A stretch of 64,000 bases of DNA from Cellulomonas sp. (lineage in GTDB: Bacteria; Actinomycetota; Actinomycetes; Actinomycetales; Cellulomonadaceae): the NCBI RefSeq assembly GCF_015234515.1, contig NZ_JADGMY010000023.1, forward strand, positions 637,023 through 701,022, written 5' to 3'. The position numbers were made by a program, and so were the translations under genes. Numbering within the stretch: the first letter of the stretch is position 1; each line of letters begins with the position of its first letter. This document shows positions 9,625 through 16,936 of this stretch, in pieces. Below the pieces are notes generated by a model. That model was not told where the DNA came from and searched no databases. It worked only from the letters and a program-made list of their open reading frames with translations.

Positions 9625-9658
9625 AGGCGTCCTCTCGGTCGTCGGGCGCGTCCGCAGC

Positions 9659-9676
9659 CCGACATGTCCATGTCGG
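9659..9676. promoter_or_regulatory. Perfect inverted repeat upstream of helicase gene
   Basis: CCGACAT-GTCC-ATGTCGG: 7-bp perfect arms around 4 nt. It ends 34 nt before the GTG start of the Hhe-like gene, in the only upstream region available for its promoter. It could be a repressor operator or an RNA hairpin in the leader. I could not pick a confident -10 box. Confidence 0.45.
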
Positions 9677-9788
9677 CACGCGTCGGCCGGTCCTGAAGGG
9701 CGCCGCCGAGGCCCTCCGGACTGTAGCGGGGAGGTCCGACGAGCCGGTCGACCCGGCACCGGCCCACGGGCACAGCGCCGCCGCGCCT

Positions 9789-9860
9789 CAGCTCCCCGCC
9801 GGGCCTCAGCTCCCCGTCGGGTTCAGCTCCCCGTCGGGTTCAGCTGCCCGTCGGGTTCAG
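9789..9860 (-). repeat. 17-nt tandem microrepeat containing a stop codon
   Basis: Four tandem copies of a 17-18 nt unit (plus strand CAGCTCCCCGTCGGGTT and variants, starting at 9789, 9807, 9824 and 9841) plus a partial fifth. On the minus strand each unit reads AGCTGAACCCGACGGGG. The stop codon of the 9840-11099 gene is the TGA in this unit, and the unit repeats three more times downstream. Since 17 is not a multiple of three, a change in copy number would alter the protein end. Confidence 0.75.
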
Positions 9861-11099
9861 CTGGGCGAACAGCGCCTCCAGCTCCGTCTTCATCGCCTCG
9901 ACCCGGGCCTGCTCGGCGGCGACCTCCGCGGCAGTGGCCTGGATCGCCGCGCCGCGCGTGGCGATCTCCGCCTCGTCGCGCGCCAGCAGCGCGCGGGCGT
10001 CGGCGATGAGCTCGGCGGCGGGAGCCTCGGGCAGGGGGGTGCCGTCGCGCCACGTCCACGACAGCAGCGAACGGGCACGCTCGGACGCGGGCAGGGCGGC
10101 GAGCCGCGCCTCCTCCTGCTCGATGGTGCCGCGGTACTGCGCGAGGCTGGCGATGTCGGCCTCGAGCTGCGCGGCGGCGAGCGACTGGTCGTACTGCCGT
10201 TGCGCGAGCGCCTGCTGCGCGGTGGTGAGCTCGGCGGTCATCGTGTCGATCTGCCCCTCGAACGCCTTGTGGACGCCCACCAGCGCCTGGCGGTCGGCGA
10301 TGAACCGCCCGTACAGCGCCTCGAGGGCGGGGTCCAGCCCGCCCTCCTGCCAGATCTGCGTGCCGATGTAGGAGAACAGCTCGGTCGGCCGGTTGGCCGG
10401 CTCGGTCCCGACGGACCCCGAGATCTGGGTGTGGATGTCGTCGGCAGGGTCGATGCCGGCCAGGACCGTCGCCAGGGACGTCGTCGCCGCGTCGCGCTCG
10501 TCGCTCGTGAGCTCGGTCCAGGCGGCGTGCAGCAGCTCGTGTGCGGCGGTCTCGACGACGAACCCGCGCAGCCGCGGGTCCGCGGGCGTGTAGATGACGA
10601 TGCGGCCGCCCGTCTCGATGCCGCCGGCGGTGCTGTGGTAGCACCCGACGGCACCGGCCGTGCCTGCCGCACCGGAGTCGCCGCGGTCGCAGCGACCGGC
10701 GAACTCCTCGGCACCCAGCAGCTCCGGCTCCGCCATGTAGAGCAGGTCGCGGCCCTCCTGGGTGAGGTACATCTCGTCCGCCAGTGCGGCGACCTCGGGC
10801 GAGGGGTCCGGGACGCGACCGGCCACGACACCGTCGAGGAACGGAGCGTCGGCCTCCCGCAGGAACCCCGGCAGCACCGTGGTGGCCAGCCACCAGCCGA
10901 GCACCGCGACCGCGACGACGACCGCGAGACGCGTCACGAGGCTGCGCCGGCCGCGGCCGGGCGGCGGGCCGGCGTACGCGGACCCGCTCCACTCGGCCGG
11001 CGGCGGAGGGGGGATCTCGCTGCCCGCGGCCTCGTCGGCGACCCACCGCGGCAGCCGTCCCGTGGGGGAGCGCGGCAGGTCGTCCGGGGGCAAGGTCAT
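9840..11099 (-). CDS. Membrane-anchored HExxH protein with coiled-coil tail
   Basis: 419 aa from ATG 11099 (MTLPPDDLPRSPTG); a frame opening 31 codons earlier lacks an SD. After a Pro-rich cytosolic start, one membrane segment lies at ~52-75 (LAVVVAVAVLGWWLATTVL), placing the rest outside. Residues ~180-190 read VETAAHELLHAAW, a gluzincin-style HExxH with flanking helix; the third zinc ligand is not obvious. GCDRG/VGCYH cysteines may form a disulphide. Residues ~290-419 are an Ala/Glu/Gln-rich coiled coil ending LNPTGS inside a DNA microrepeat. Probably a surface zinc protease or a degenerate relative; substrate unknown. Stands alone between the helicase gene and the WXG100 operon. Confidence 0.6.
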   Translation of the reverse strand: MTLPPDDLPRSPTGRLPRWVADEAAGSEIPPPPPAEWSGSAYAGPPPGRGRRSLVTRLAVVVAVAVLGWWLATTVLPGFLREADAPFLDGVVAGRVPDPSPEVAALADEMYLTQEGRDLLYMAEPELLGAEEFAGRCDRGDSGAAGTAGAVGCYHSTAGGIETGGRIVIYTPADPRLRGFVVETAAHELLHAAWTELTSDERDAATTSLATVLAGIDPADDIHTQISGSVGTEPANRPTELFSYIGTQIWQEGGLDPALEALYGRFIADRQALVGVHKAFEGQIDTMTAELTTAQQALAQRQYDQSLAAAQLEADIASLAQYRGTIEQEEARLAALPASERARSLLSWTWRDGTPLPEAPAAELIADARALLARDEAEIATRGAAIQATAAEVAAEQARVEAMKTELEALFAQLNPTGS

Positions 11100-11234
11100 G
11101 TGTTCACCGATCGGCAGGTCGGGTGGACGTGTTGAGGTCGGCGCCCGTGGAGGGGCCGCGCACATCCGACGGATCCTGCCCCATTCGATCACGCACGCGC
11201 GCCCGCGGCCCTGCCGGCCGTCGGTCCGCGGCCG

Positions 11235-11846
11235 TCACGCCACCCCGTCCTGGGAGGTCGTCGCCGCCGACCCGGCCGCCTCCCGCGCCGCGCGCAGCTC
11301 GCCGACCAGGGCGTCCACCTGGCTCGGGCTCGCGGGCAGCATCCCGCCGTCGGGCCGCCGTGTCGGCACGAGCACGATCCGGACGGACTCCCGCGTCACG
11401 AGCTCGACCGCCGGGTTGCCGGTCGACGCCGCGCGCCCGGTCGTGGCCGTGATCGTCCATACCTGCGACCACGGCCGGCTCAGCAGCACGGCGTCGCCGC
11501 GCCAGACCTCGACGCCGGACGCCGACCACGCGAACGTCAACCGCGTGCCGCCTCGCACCTTGCCGACCGACGCACCGAGCTGGGCCAGCGACGCCCCGAG
11601 CGTCTCCTCCGCCCACACCGCTTGCGTGTGCCACCCGGGCCGCGCGGCGACGGTGCGACGCCGCTTCCCGTCGTCGCGTCGGGACCACCACCACACCCCC
11701 GCCACGATGGCGGCGACGAGCACGACCGTGGCGAGCACCGACGGCCACCACGGCCCGTCGGACGTCAGGGCCCGGCGCCACGCGAGCACCACGAGGATGA
11801 GCACGCCCACGATCTGCAGGGTGCGGCTGGTCGACTGCCGGTTCAC
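11235..11846 (-). CDS. Two-TM protein with PH-like domain, T7SS-locus associated
   Basis: 203 aa from GTG 11846, with AGGAGG four bases upstream; the GTG overlaps the stop of the preceding gene (GTGA), so translation is probably coupled. Two membrane segments at the start (LQIVGVLILVVLAW, then WPSVLATVVLVAAIVAGVWW), then a basic RRDDGKRRR stop-transfer and a soluble beta-rich domain (FAWSASGVEVWRGD, SQVWTITATTG) like bacterial PH/YcxB-type folds. Last gene of the operon starting at 14706. Function unknown; the position suggests a membrane helper of the secreted WXG100-type proteins. Confidence 0.6.
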   Translation of the reverse strand: MNRQSTSRTLQIVGVLILVVLAWRRALTSDGPWWPSVLATVVLVAAIVAGVWWWSRRDDGKRRRTVAARPGWHTQAVWAEETLGASLAQLGASVGKVRGGTRLTFAWSASGVEVWRGDAVLLSRPWSQVWTITATTGRAASTGNPAVELVTRESVRIVLVPTRRPDGGMLPASPSQVDALVGELRAAREAAGSAATTSQDGVA

Positions 11847-12463
11847 ATGTCCTCCTGGGGGGTGTGGGGCGTGGCGGGCTGGAGCACGCGGACGGACGAC
11901 ACGACGGTGTCGAACAGTCCGAGGAGCTCGTCGCGCAGGTCGACGAGCGGGCTGGAGAAGACGAGGTAGACGAGCTGGGCGCCGGGCGTCGGCTCGACCC
12001 AGTAGTCGGCGACGAGGGCGGGGACCTCGCGGTCGCCGGTGAGGCCGGACGACGCGCCCGTCGGCCGCACGCGCCGCAGCACCGTGCCGGCCGGACCCTC
12101 GCCGAGGTCGAGCGTGTGCCCTGGCTCGTCGCTCGCGAGCACGCTGGTCATGGCGGCGCGTCCCCGGGCGTCGAGGCTCCCCGGGACCCGGTACACCGTG
12201 AGGGACGCGGGCACGGGCGGGGCGCCACCGGTGCCGACGGCCAATGCCATGAGCACACCGCCCGCGCGAGCGGCCCGTTCTGTGCTCCGCAGCAGCTCCT
12301 GCCGCATCGCGGCGCGCAACGGCGCGAGGTCCGGCGCCCCGCTCAGCTGACGCGCGACCAGGTCCTCGACGCAGGCGGTGCGTGCGGCGTCGTCCTCGAG
12401 GTCGAGGACGGCCCAGTCGTCGGGGAGGAGGACGGCGACGGTCCCGTCGACGACCCCGCTCAT
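11843..12463 (-). CDS. Unknown protein, T7SS-locus associated (A)
   Basis: 206 aa, start ATG 12463 overlapping the upstream stop (ATGA). Soluble, no signal peptide. The pattern of an N-terminal DDWAVLDL region, a central helical part and a C-terminal half of beta strands ending SSPLVDLRDELLGLFDTVVSSVRVL parallels the product of 12460-13041, whose end reads SSSIAHFDQLADMSTDIANAVEVTL. The two therefore look like diverged paralogues. Such pairs occur beside WXG100 substrates as possible chaperones or immunity factors; here this rests only on context. Confidence 0.6.
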   Translation of the reverse strand: MSGVVDGTVAVLLPDDWAVLDLEDDAARTACVEDLVARQLSGAPDLAPLRAAMRQELLRSTERAARAGGVLMALAVGTGGAPPVPASLTVYRVPGSLDARGRAAMTSVLASDEPGHTLDLGEGPAGTVLRRVRPTGASSGLTGDREVPALVADYWVEPTPGAQLVYLVFSSPLVDLRDELLGLFDTVVSSVRVLQPATPHTPQEDM

Positions 12464-13041
12464 GGTGACTCCAGGGTGACCTCGACGGCGTTCGCGATGT
12501 CCGTGGACATGTCAGCGAGCTGGTCGAAGTGGGCGATCGAGGAGGACTCGACGTGGACGAGGACCAGATCCTCCGTGTCCGGCGGCAGGATGAACCACGA
12601 CCACTCCCGGTTGACCCGTCGACGGAAACGCGGGGCGGTGTCGACGATCTGGAGCACTGCGTCGCCGGCTGCGACCTGTGATGGCAGGGCGGCCACATCG
12701 AGGAGCCGGACGCCGGGCGGTAGAGGGATGTCGGCGCGAGCGCGTTCGAGCACGCGCTCGAGCCGCGGCTCATCGGACCGGGGTAGGGAGAAGCTCCGCA
12801 ACACGGCCGAGGCATGCGGGGTGGGATCTGCAGGTTCCGGGAACCACAATGCGGCGCACGCAGTTCCGGGCAGCTCGGTGGAGATCATGTCCTCGAAGCT
12901 CCGCACGGCCGCGACGACGCCGCGACGCACACCGTCGTCGCCGTGCAGCGGCGATCGCCGCTCTGCCTCAGCGCGATCACCGTGCGCCCAGCCGAGCCAG
13001 TCCTGCGGCAGTGCCCACCTCACCGTCGCTAGTGCGGCCAT
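12460..13041 (-). CDS. Unknown protein, T7SS-locus associated (B)
   Basis: 193 aa from ATG 13041. Begins MAALATVRWALPQDWLGW and ends DMSTDIANAVEVTLESP. Soluble, mixed alpha/beta, no membrane segment, no recognised catalytic motif. Related in layout to the next gene (11843-12463), with which it overlaps by four bases. Starts 43 nt after the stop of the T7SS-type substrate gene, so the two are probably on one transcript. I do not recognise a family. Confidence 0.6.
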   Translation of the reverse strand: MAALATVRWALPQDWLGWAHGDRAEAERRSPLHGDDGVRRGVVAAVRSFEDMISTELPGTACAALWFPEPADPTPHASAVLRSFSLPRSDEPRLERVLERARADIPLPPGVRLLDVAALPSQVAAGDAVLQIVDTAPRFRRRVNREWSWFILPPDTEDLVLVHVESSSIAHFDQLADMSTDIANAVEVTLESP

Positions 13042-13084
13042 GCGTCTTCTCCTGTCAGCGGCACGACGACGTGCCTCGGGCGTC

Positions 13085-14422
13085 TCACAGGCTCAGCCTC
13101 GTGCCGGCGGCGGCTGGAGGACCGGTCACCGCCTCGCCGACGAGCTTCGTCACCGAGGTCATCGCGAGCGCGGCGTCACCCAGGTACTGAACCGTCGCAG
13201 CTCCTTCGAGGGCGGCGCCCCGAACCGTTGGCCCGAGGAGCGTCAGGAATGCGCGGGGGCGGAAGGGGAACGCATCCCACAGCTGTTCGCGGAGCAGGTT
13301 GGTCTGTCGTACCAGGCCGCTGTGTCCTGCCATTGCCAGGACCCGGTCCCACCCGTGCAGGGACATCACCTCGCGCGCGGCGGTCGTGAGGCGGTCGGTC
13401 CTGCCAGCACCACGCGCGAAGGCATCGACTTCCGCGGCGCCCCTCACAGCCTGCGTCGTCGGCCCCAGCTCCAGCCCCACCAGTAGTCGGCCGAGCAGTC
13501 CCCGTGGTACCTGGGTGGCGGCCTGGGACGACGCTGTTCTCGCCGAGACCTCGAACGCGTCGACTGATCGCGCGAGCAGCCTGCTCGCTCCGAAGGACGC
13601 GAGCCCCACGACCCCCATGACGACGTTGAACCAGTCCTTCCCGTCGCCGCTCTTCAGGGCGAGGGCGAGGTCCGCGACGAGCGCGACGGCGCCTGCCACT
13701 ACCGACACGGCGATGATGATCTGGCCGATGAACGGCACCCAGCCGAGCACCAACGACAGCACCCCGGCTCCCGTCGCGATGTTCCCCGCCCACGTCGACA
13801 CCACCTGCGCGACGTCCGCGCCCCAGTCCTCCCACCACCCGTCGTGGAGCGTGTCGTCCATACCGGTGTCGAGCTCGTCCATGGCCTGTGCGGCGGCGGT
13901 GTCGCGGCGTTCGACGGCTTCGGCGAGGGCGAGCCGGGCGCGCGCGAGGTCGATCTCGGCGTCGGAGCGTTCCGTGCGGGCCGTGGTGAGGGCGTGCTGC
14001 TGGGTCGTGGTGTCCTCGCCGAGGTCGATGGCGTCCTCGAGCAGGATCCGCGAGCGGCGGACGGCGTCCTCGGCGAGGTCCAACGAGTGCTGGGCCGACT
14101 GGGCGGTGTGCAGGGCGTCGAGGGACTGGGTCTGGGCGAGGTCGAGCTGGCGGGAGTACCGCACCAGGGCGTCCCCGGCGGCGTCGTACCGGGCGTGCGC
14201 TCGGCGGATGCGGTCGGCGACGGCGTGCGTGCGGTCCCGGATCGCGTCGACCGCTTCCGAGACCGCGTCCTGGGCGTCCACCAGTGCGCGCAGGACGCGC
14301 TCGGCATCGCCGATGGCGGTGGCGACCTGGCGGTAGTGGTCGCCACCGGCGCGGACGACAGCAGGGTCGCCGGGGACGGGGTCGCTGGTCGCCAACGGGT
14401 ACCAGGAGTACGGCCGGCTCAC
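13085..14422 (-). CDS. T7SS-type secreted/toxin-like protein with hydrophobic core
   Basis: 445 aa from GTG 14422, overlapping the WXG100-like gene (GTGA). The opening (LATSDPVPGDPAVVRAGGDH) matches the putative T7SS signal domain seen in LXG-like effectors. Residues ~30-200 are long amphipathic helices rich in Ala, Asp, Arg and Gln. Residues ~215-285 hold two or three hydrophobic stretches (GVLSLVLGWVPFIGQIIIAV, then VVAGAVALVADLALAL and VVMGVVGLASFGA). The last ~150 residues form an unrecognised C-terminal domain. This is the layout of polymorphic T7SS effectors. It is probably exported with its 95-aa neighbour; the secretion ATPase EccC is not in this window. Confidence 0.65.
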   Translation of the reverse strand: MSRPYSWYPLATSDPVPGDPAVVRAGGDHYRQVATAIGDAERVLRALVDAQDAVSEAVDAIRDRTHAVADRIRRAHARYDAAGDALVRYSRQLDLAQTQSLDALHTAQSAQHSLDLAEDAVRRSRILLEDAIDLGEDTTTQQHALTTARTERSDAEIDLARARLALAEAVERRDTAAAQAMDELDTGMDDTLHDGWWEDWGADVAQVVSTWAGNIATGAGVLSLVLGWVPFIGQIIIAVSVVAGAVALVADLALALKSGDGKDWFNVVMGVVGLASFGASRLLARSVDAFEVSARTASSQAATQVPRGLLGRLLVGLELGPTTQAVRGAAEVDAFARGAGRTDRLTTAAREVMSLHGWDRVLAMAGHSGLVRQTNLLREQLWDAFPFRPRAFLTLLGPTVRGAALEGAATVQYLGDAALAMTSVTKLVGEAVTGPPAAAGTRLSL

Positions 14423-14706
14423 ACGTCACCGCGCAGCGCTGCGGCGAACTCGGTGTCGATGCGCTCGAAGTTGTCGCCGATGCCGGTGCACGCGTCGGCG
14501 AGGCGGGCGATCTCCTCGAGCATCTCGGCGCGGTGGTCGTCCCAGCCGTGCGCGAGGTCCCGGACCTTGCCGGCCAGGCCGGCGTGCCCGACGGCCTCGG
14601 CGACGGTGTCGCTGGTCGCGTCGGCGTCCTCGAGCTCGCGCGCCACGGTGCGCAGGTCGGTGCCGACGGCGATCAGCTCGTCGGTGCTCAGCCGCAGGTG
14701 CCCCAT
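14419..14706 (-). CDS. WXG100-like small protein
   Basis: 95 aa from ATG 14706 (MGHLRLSTDELIAVG). Two predicted helices around a short turn, in the ESAT-6-like size range. The classic WxG turn is not intact: the region reads HGWDDHRAEMLEEI. No good SD; TACGTT lies 8 nt before the ATG, so the gene may be leaderless. An upstream in-frame extension to 14775 has no SD. First gene of the five-gene operon running to 11235. Family role: partner or targeting subunit for type VII secretion substrates. Confidence 0.6.
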   Translation of the reverse strand: MGHLRLSTDELIAVGTDLRTVARELEDADATSDTVAEAVGHAGLAGKVRDLAHGWDDHRAEMLEEIARLADACTGIGDNFERIDTEFAAALRGDV

Positions 14707-14748
14707 GGCGGGGGAACGTATCGGATCAATCCGGGCACGCGGCGACGT

Positions 14749-14806
14749 CATCCACAGGTGCGAGGTGCCGCGCATCAGGAGGAGCCGTCCGGGGGCATCC
14801 TGTGGA
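14749..14806. promoter_or_regulatory. Divergent promoter region with DnaA-box-like inverted repeat
   Basis: TCCACAGG at 14751-14758 and CCTGTGGA at 14799-14806 form an 8-bp inverted repeat 40 nt apart, between the divergent WXG100 operon and DUF805 gene. With flanking bases the left site reads TCATCCACA, one mismatch from the DnaA box TTATCCACA. It could be a DnaA-responsive control site or an operator for an unknown regulator. Confidence 0.35.
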
Positions 14807-14835
14807 AATCAAGGACGGGGCGCGCGCTCGCGGCC

Positions 14836-14841
14836 TAGGCT
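14836..14841 (+). promoter_or_regulatory. -10 box of leaderless DUF805 gene
   Basis: TAGGCT followed by 8 nt and GTG 14850, the usual geometry of actinobacterial leaderless transcripts. This supports GTG 14850 over the in-frame ATG at 14802. Confidence 0.5.
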
Positions 14842-14849
14842 CACGGACC

Positions 14850-15347
14850 GTGACGGAGAACTACGGACCGGTGACGACGGACCTGCCCGACGACCTCTTC
14901 GACGACTCACCGCTCCCCGGCGCGACGTTCCCCCAGGCGGTCCGCCGCCTGGTGCGTCGCTACACCGTGTTCAGCGGCCGGGCGAGCCGCAGCGAGTACT
15001 GGTGGGTCGCGCTGTTCTACCTGCTGGTCGAGGTGGGTGCCGGCGTCGTCGCGGCGGTGGTCGCAGGCGTGACCGGCAGCATCGTCGGCGACGACTCGAC
15101 CGCCTTCGGCTGGGTGATGGGGATCGTGCTCGGCCTGGCCGCCCTGGCCTGGCTCCTGCTCCTCATCCCCGGCATCGCCCTGGCAGTCCGACGCATGCAC
15201 GACGCGAACCTGTCCGGCTGGCTGCTCCTGATGTGCCTCGTCCCCGGGCTCGTGCTCGTCGGCATCGTGTTCATGCTGCTGCCGAGCAACCCGGCGGGCG
15301 CGCGCTTCGACCGCGCCGTGCCGATCCCTCCGCTCGACGAGGAGTGA
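14850..15347 (+). CDS. DUF805 family membrane protein
   Basis: 165 aa from GTG 14850. The DUF805 hallmarks are present: TVFSGRASRSEYWWVALF before the first membrane helix and VRRMHDANLSGW between later ones. Three to four hydrophobic segments lie at ~50-75, ~83-108 and ~118-140. N-terminal 35 residues are acidic and Pro-rich; the C-terminus ends acidic (PPLDEE). Role unknown; small integral membrane proteins of this family are common in actinobacteria. Divergent from the WXG100 operon, convergent with the excalibur gene. Confidence 0.8.
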   Translation: MTENYGPVTTDLPDDLFDDSPLPGATFPQAVRRLVRRYTVFSGRASRSEYWWVALFYLLVEVGAGVVAAVVAGVTGSIVGDDSTAFGWVMGIVLGLAALAWLLLLIPGIALAVRRMHDANLSGWLLLMCLVPGLVLVGIVFMLLPSNPAGARFDRAVPIPPLDEE

Positions 15348-15455
15348 GCTCGCGCCGACCCGCGGACGCCGAGCGCATGCGGTGACGCGCTTCGGTACCG
15401 GCGGTCGGCCTTGAGGTAGGCAGCGCACGGAGATCCGACGCCGCTCCCAGCAGGG

Positions 15456-16172
15456 CTACTCGCAGCCGACCCCGTCGTCGTCCCGGTCGAGGTGCGAGGC
15501 GTAGCCCGGTTGACCACGGCGCACCGGTGCGGCACCGGCGGCGCGCGCGGCGTCGCAGTTCTCGTAGTAGACCGAGCCGCCCGCCGGTGCCGAGCCCTCC
15601 CCGGTGGCCGACGAGCTGCCCGACGACGCCCCCGATGCCCCGGTCGAGCCCGTGCGAGCCTCCGATGCCGCGACCGAGGCCTCGCGCGTGTCGAGGTCAC
15701 CGGAACGGGCATCGAGCTGGGCCTGCCGTGTGTCGAGCTCCTGCTGCCGGGCGGCGAGCGCGGTCTCGAGCGCGGCCAGGTCGGCGGACCGGCGGTCCAG
15801 CTCTGCCACCTGCGCCAGCGCCGACGTGAGCTCGGCCTCCGTGGAGGCGAGCTCGCCCTGTACGCCCAGCAGCTCACCGTCGAGCGTGTCGACGTCCGTC
15901 GTCAGTTCCTCGATCGTCGTCCGGTCGGCAGCCGCCCGGTCGTTGCCCGCCGCGGCGCCCGACGTCGACCCGAGGATCAGACCCAGAAGCAGTGCGGCCC
16001 CGGCGACGGTGGGCATCAGCCATCGGCGTTGCCGCGCGGGTGCCTCGACCCAGAGTTGCCAGCCCTCCGGAGGGGCCGGCCAGGACGGGTCGGGCTTCCA
16101 GTCCGCCGGTGGTGCCCACCCCGGCCGGGGTGCGGGCCAACCGGGCGGTGGGTTGAGCTTCTTCGCTGGCAT
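15456..16172 (-). CDS. Membrane-anchored coiled-coil protein with excalibur domain
   Basis: 238 aa from ATG 16172, with GAGGGGG upstream. Residues 1-45 are a Pro/Trp-rich cytosolic segment with repeated PxPGWxPP/DWxPDPSWP motifs. One membrane helix at ~52-70 (LMPTVAGAALLLGLILGS). Residues ~80-165 are a long coiled coil of Ala/Glu/Asp/Leu, then a Gly/Ser linker, then an excalibur domain at ~198-238 with conserved cysteines (ENCDAARAAG, DRDDDGVGCE) that binds calcium in related proteins. The ectodomain should sit in the cell wall. Convergent with the DUF805 gene. Confidence 0.8.
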   Translation of the reverse strand: MPAKKLNPPPGWPAPRPGWAPPADWKPDPSWPAPPEGWQLWVEAPARQRRWLMPTVAGAALLLGLILGSTSGAAAGNDRAAADRTTIEELTTDVDTLDGELLGVQGELASTEAELTSALAQVAELDRRSADLAALETALAARQQELDTRQAQLDARSGDLDTREASVAASEARTGSTGASGASSGSSSATGEGSAPAGGSVYYENCDAARAAGAAPVRRGQPGYASHLDRDDDGVGCE

Positions 16173-16261
16173 GAGGCCCCCTCGCCGTCGCCACCCGCGT
16201 ATCCGCGCATATCGGACACTAGCGACCAGATCGGCCAGGAGTCTTCACCCGCGGCCTAACC

Positions 16262-16936
16262 TCACCCGCCCACCCGCACCAGCCCCGTCTCGTACGCGAC
16301 CACGACCGCCTGCACCCGGTCCCGCACCCCGAGCTTGGCGAGGATGCGTCCGACGTGCGTCTTCACGGTCGCCTCCGACAGGAACAGGCGCCCGGCGATC
16401 TCCGCGTTGGACAGCCCCTCGGCGACCTCCCGCAGCACCTCGACCTCACGGGGCGTGAGGTCGGCGAGGCGGGGGTGCGGGGCGTCGGGGTCGGCGACGG
16501 CCCCGCCGGCGGGCAGGTGCCCCGCGAACAGCTCGAGCATGCGGCGCGTGATGCGCGCGGACACCACGGCCTCACCGGACGCGACGGTCCGCACGGCAGC
16601 GGCCAGCTCGGCCGGGGCGGCGTCCTTCAGCAGGAACCCGCTGGCCCCGGCGCGCAGGGCCGCGAACGCGTACTCGTCGAGGTCGAACGTCGTGAGCACG
16701 AGCACGCGCGTCTCGGGGTGCGTCTCGACGATGCGCGCGGTCGCGTCGATGCCGTTGACGCCCGGCATACGCACGTCCATGAGGACGACGTCGGGACGCA
16801 GCGCGGCCACCTGCTCGATCGCGGACTGCCCGTCCTGCGCCTCCCCGACGACCTCGAGGTCCTCGGTGCTGTCGATCAGCAGCCGGAACCCCATGCGGAT
16901 GAGCGCCTGGTCGTCGACCAGCAGGACGCGGATCAT
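16262..16936 (-). CDS. NarL/LuxR-family response regulator
   Basis: 224 aa from ATG 16936, with AAGGAG upstream. Receiver domain: acidic pair in [12 protein letters not shown], phospho-acceptor Asp in [10 protein letters not shown], and Lys in FLLKDAAP. The C-terminal LuxR helix-turn-helix reads [21 protein letters not shown] and [18 protein letters not shown]. The start overlaps the kinase stop by four bases (ATGA). With the kinase it forms a two-component system; the ABC exporter just upstream in the same operon is the likely target, as in many envelope-stress modules. Confidence 0.93.
   Translation of the reverse strand: MIRVLLVDDQALIRMGFRLLIDSTEDLEVVGEAQDGQSAIEQVAALRPDVVLMDVRMPGVNGIDATARIVETHPETRVLVLTTFDLDEYAFAALRAGASGFLLKDAAPAELAAAVRTVASGEAVVSARITRRMLELFAGHLPAGGAVADPDAPHPRLADLTPREVEVLREVAEGLSNAEIAGRLFLSEATVKTHVGRILAKLGVRDRVQAVVVAYETGLVRVGG

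Noticed and set aside
5350..9696. A 1,448-codon plus-strand open frame antisense to the helicase gene
   Set aside because: It is rich in Arg/Val/Gly/Asp with no domain motif and mirrors the codon bias of the minus-strand gene, as high-GC antisense frames do. The same applies to long antisense frames at 32889-37235 and 57103-60996.
14749..14806. Replication origin
   Set aside because: Only two imperfect DnaA-like boxes, no AT-rich region, and no dnaA, dnaN or parAB nearby.
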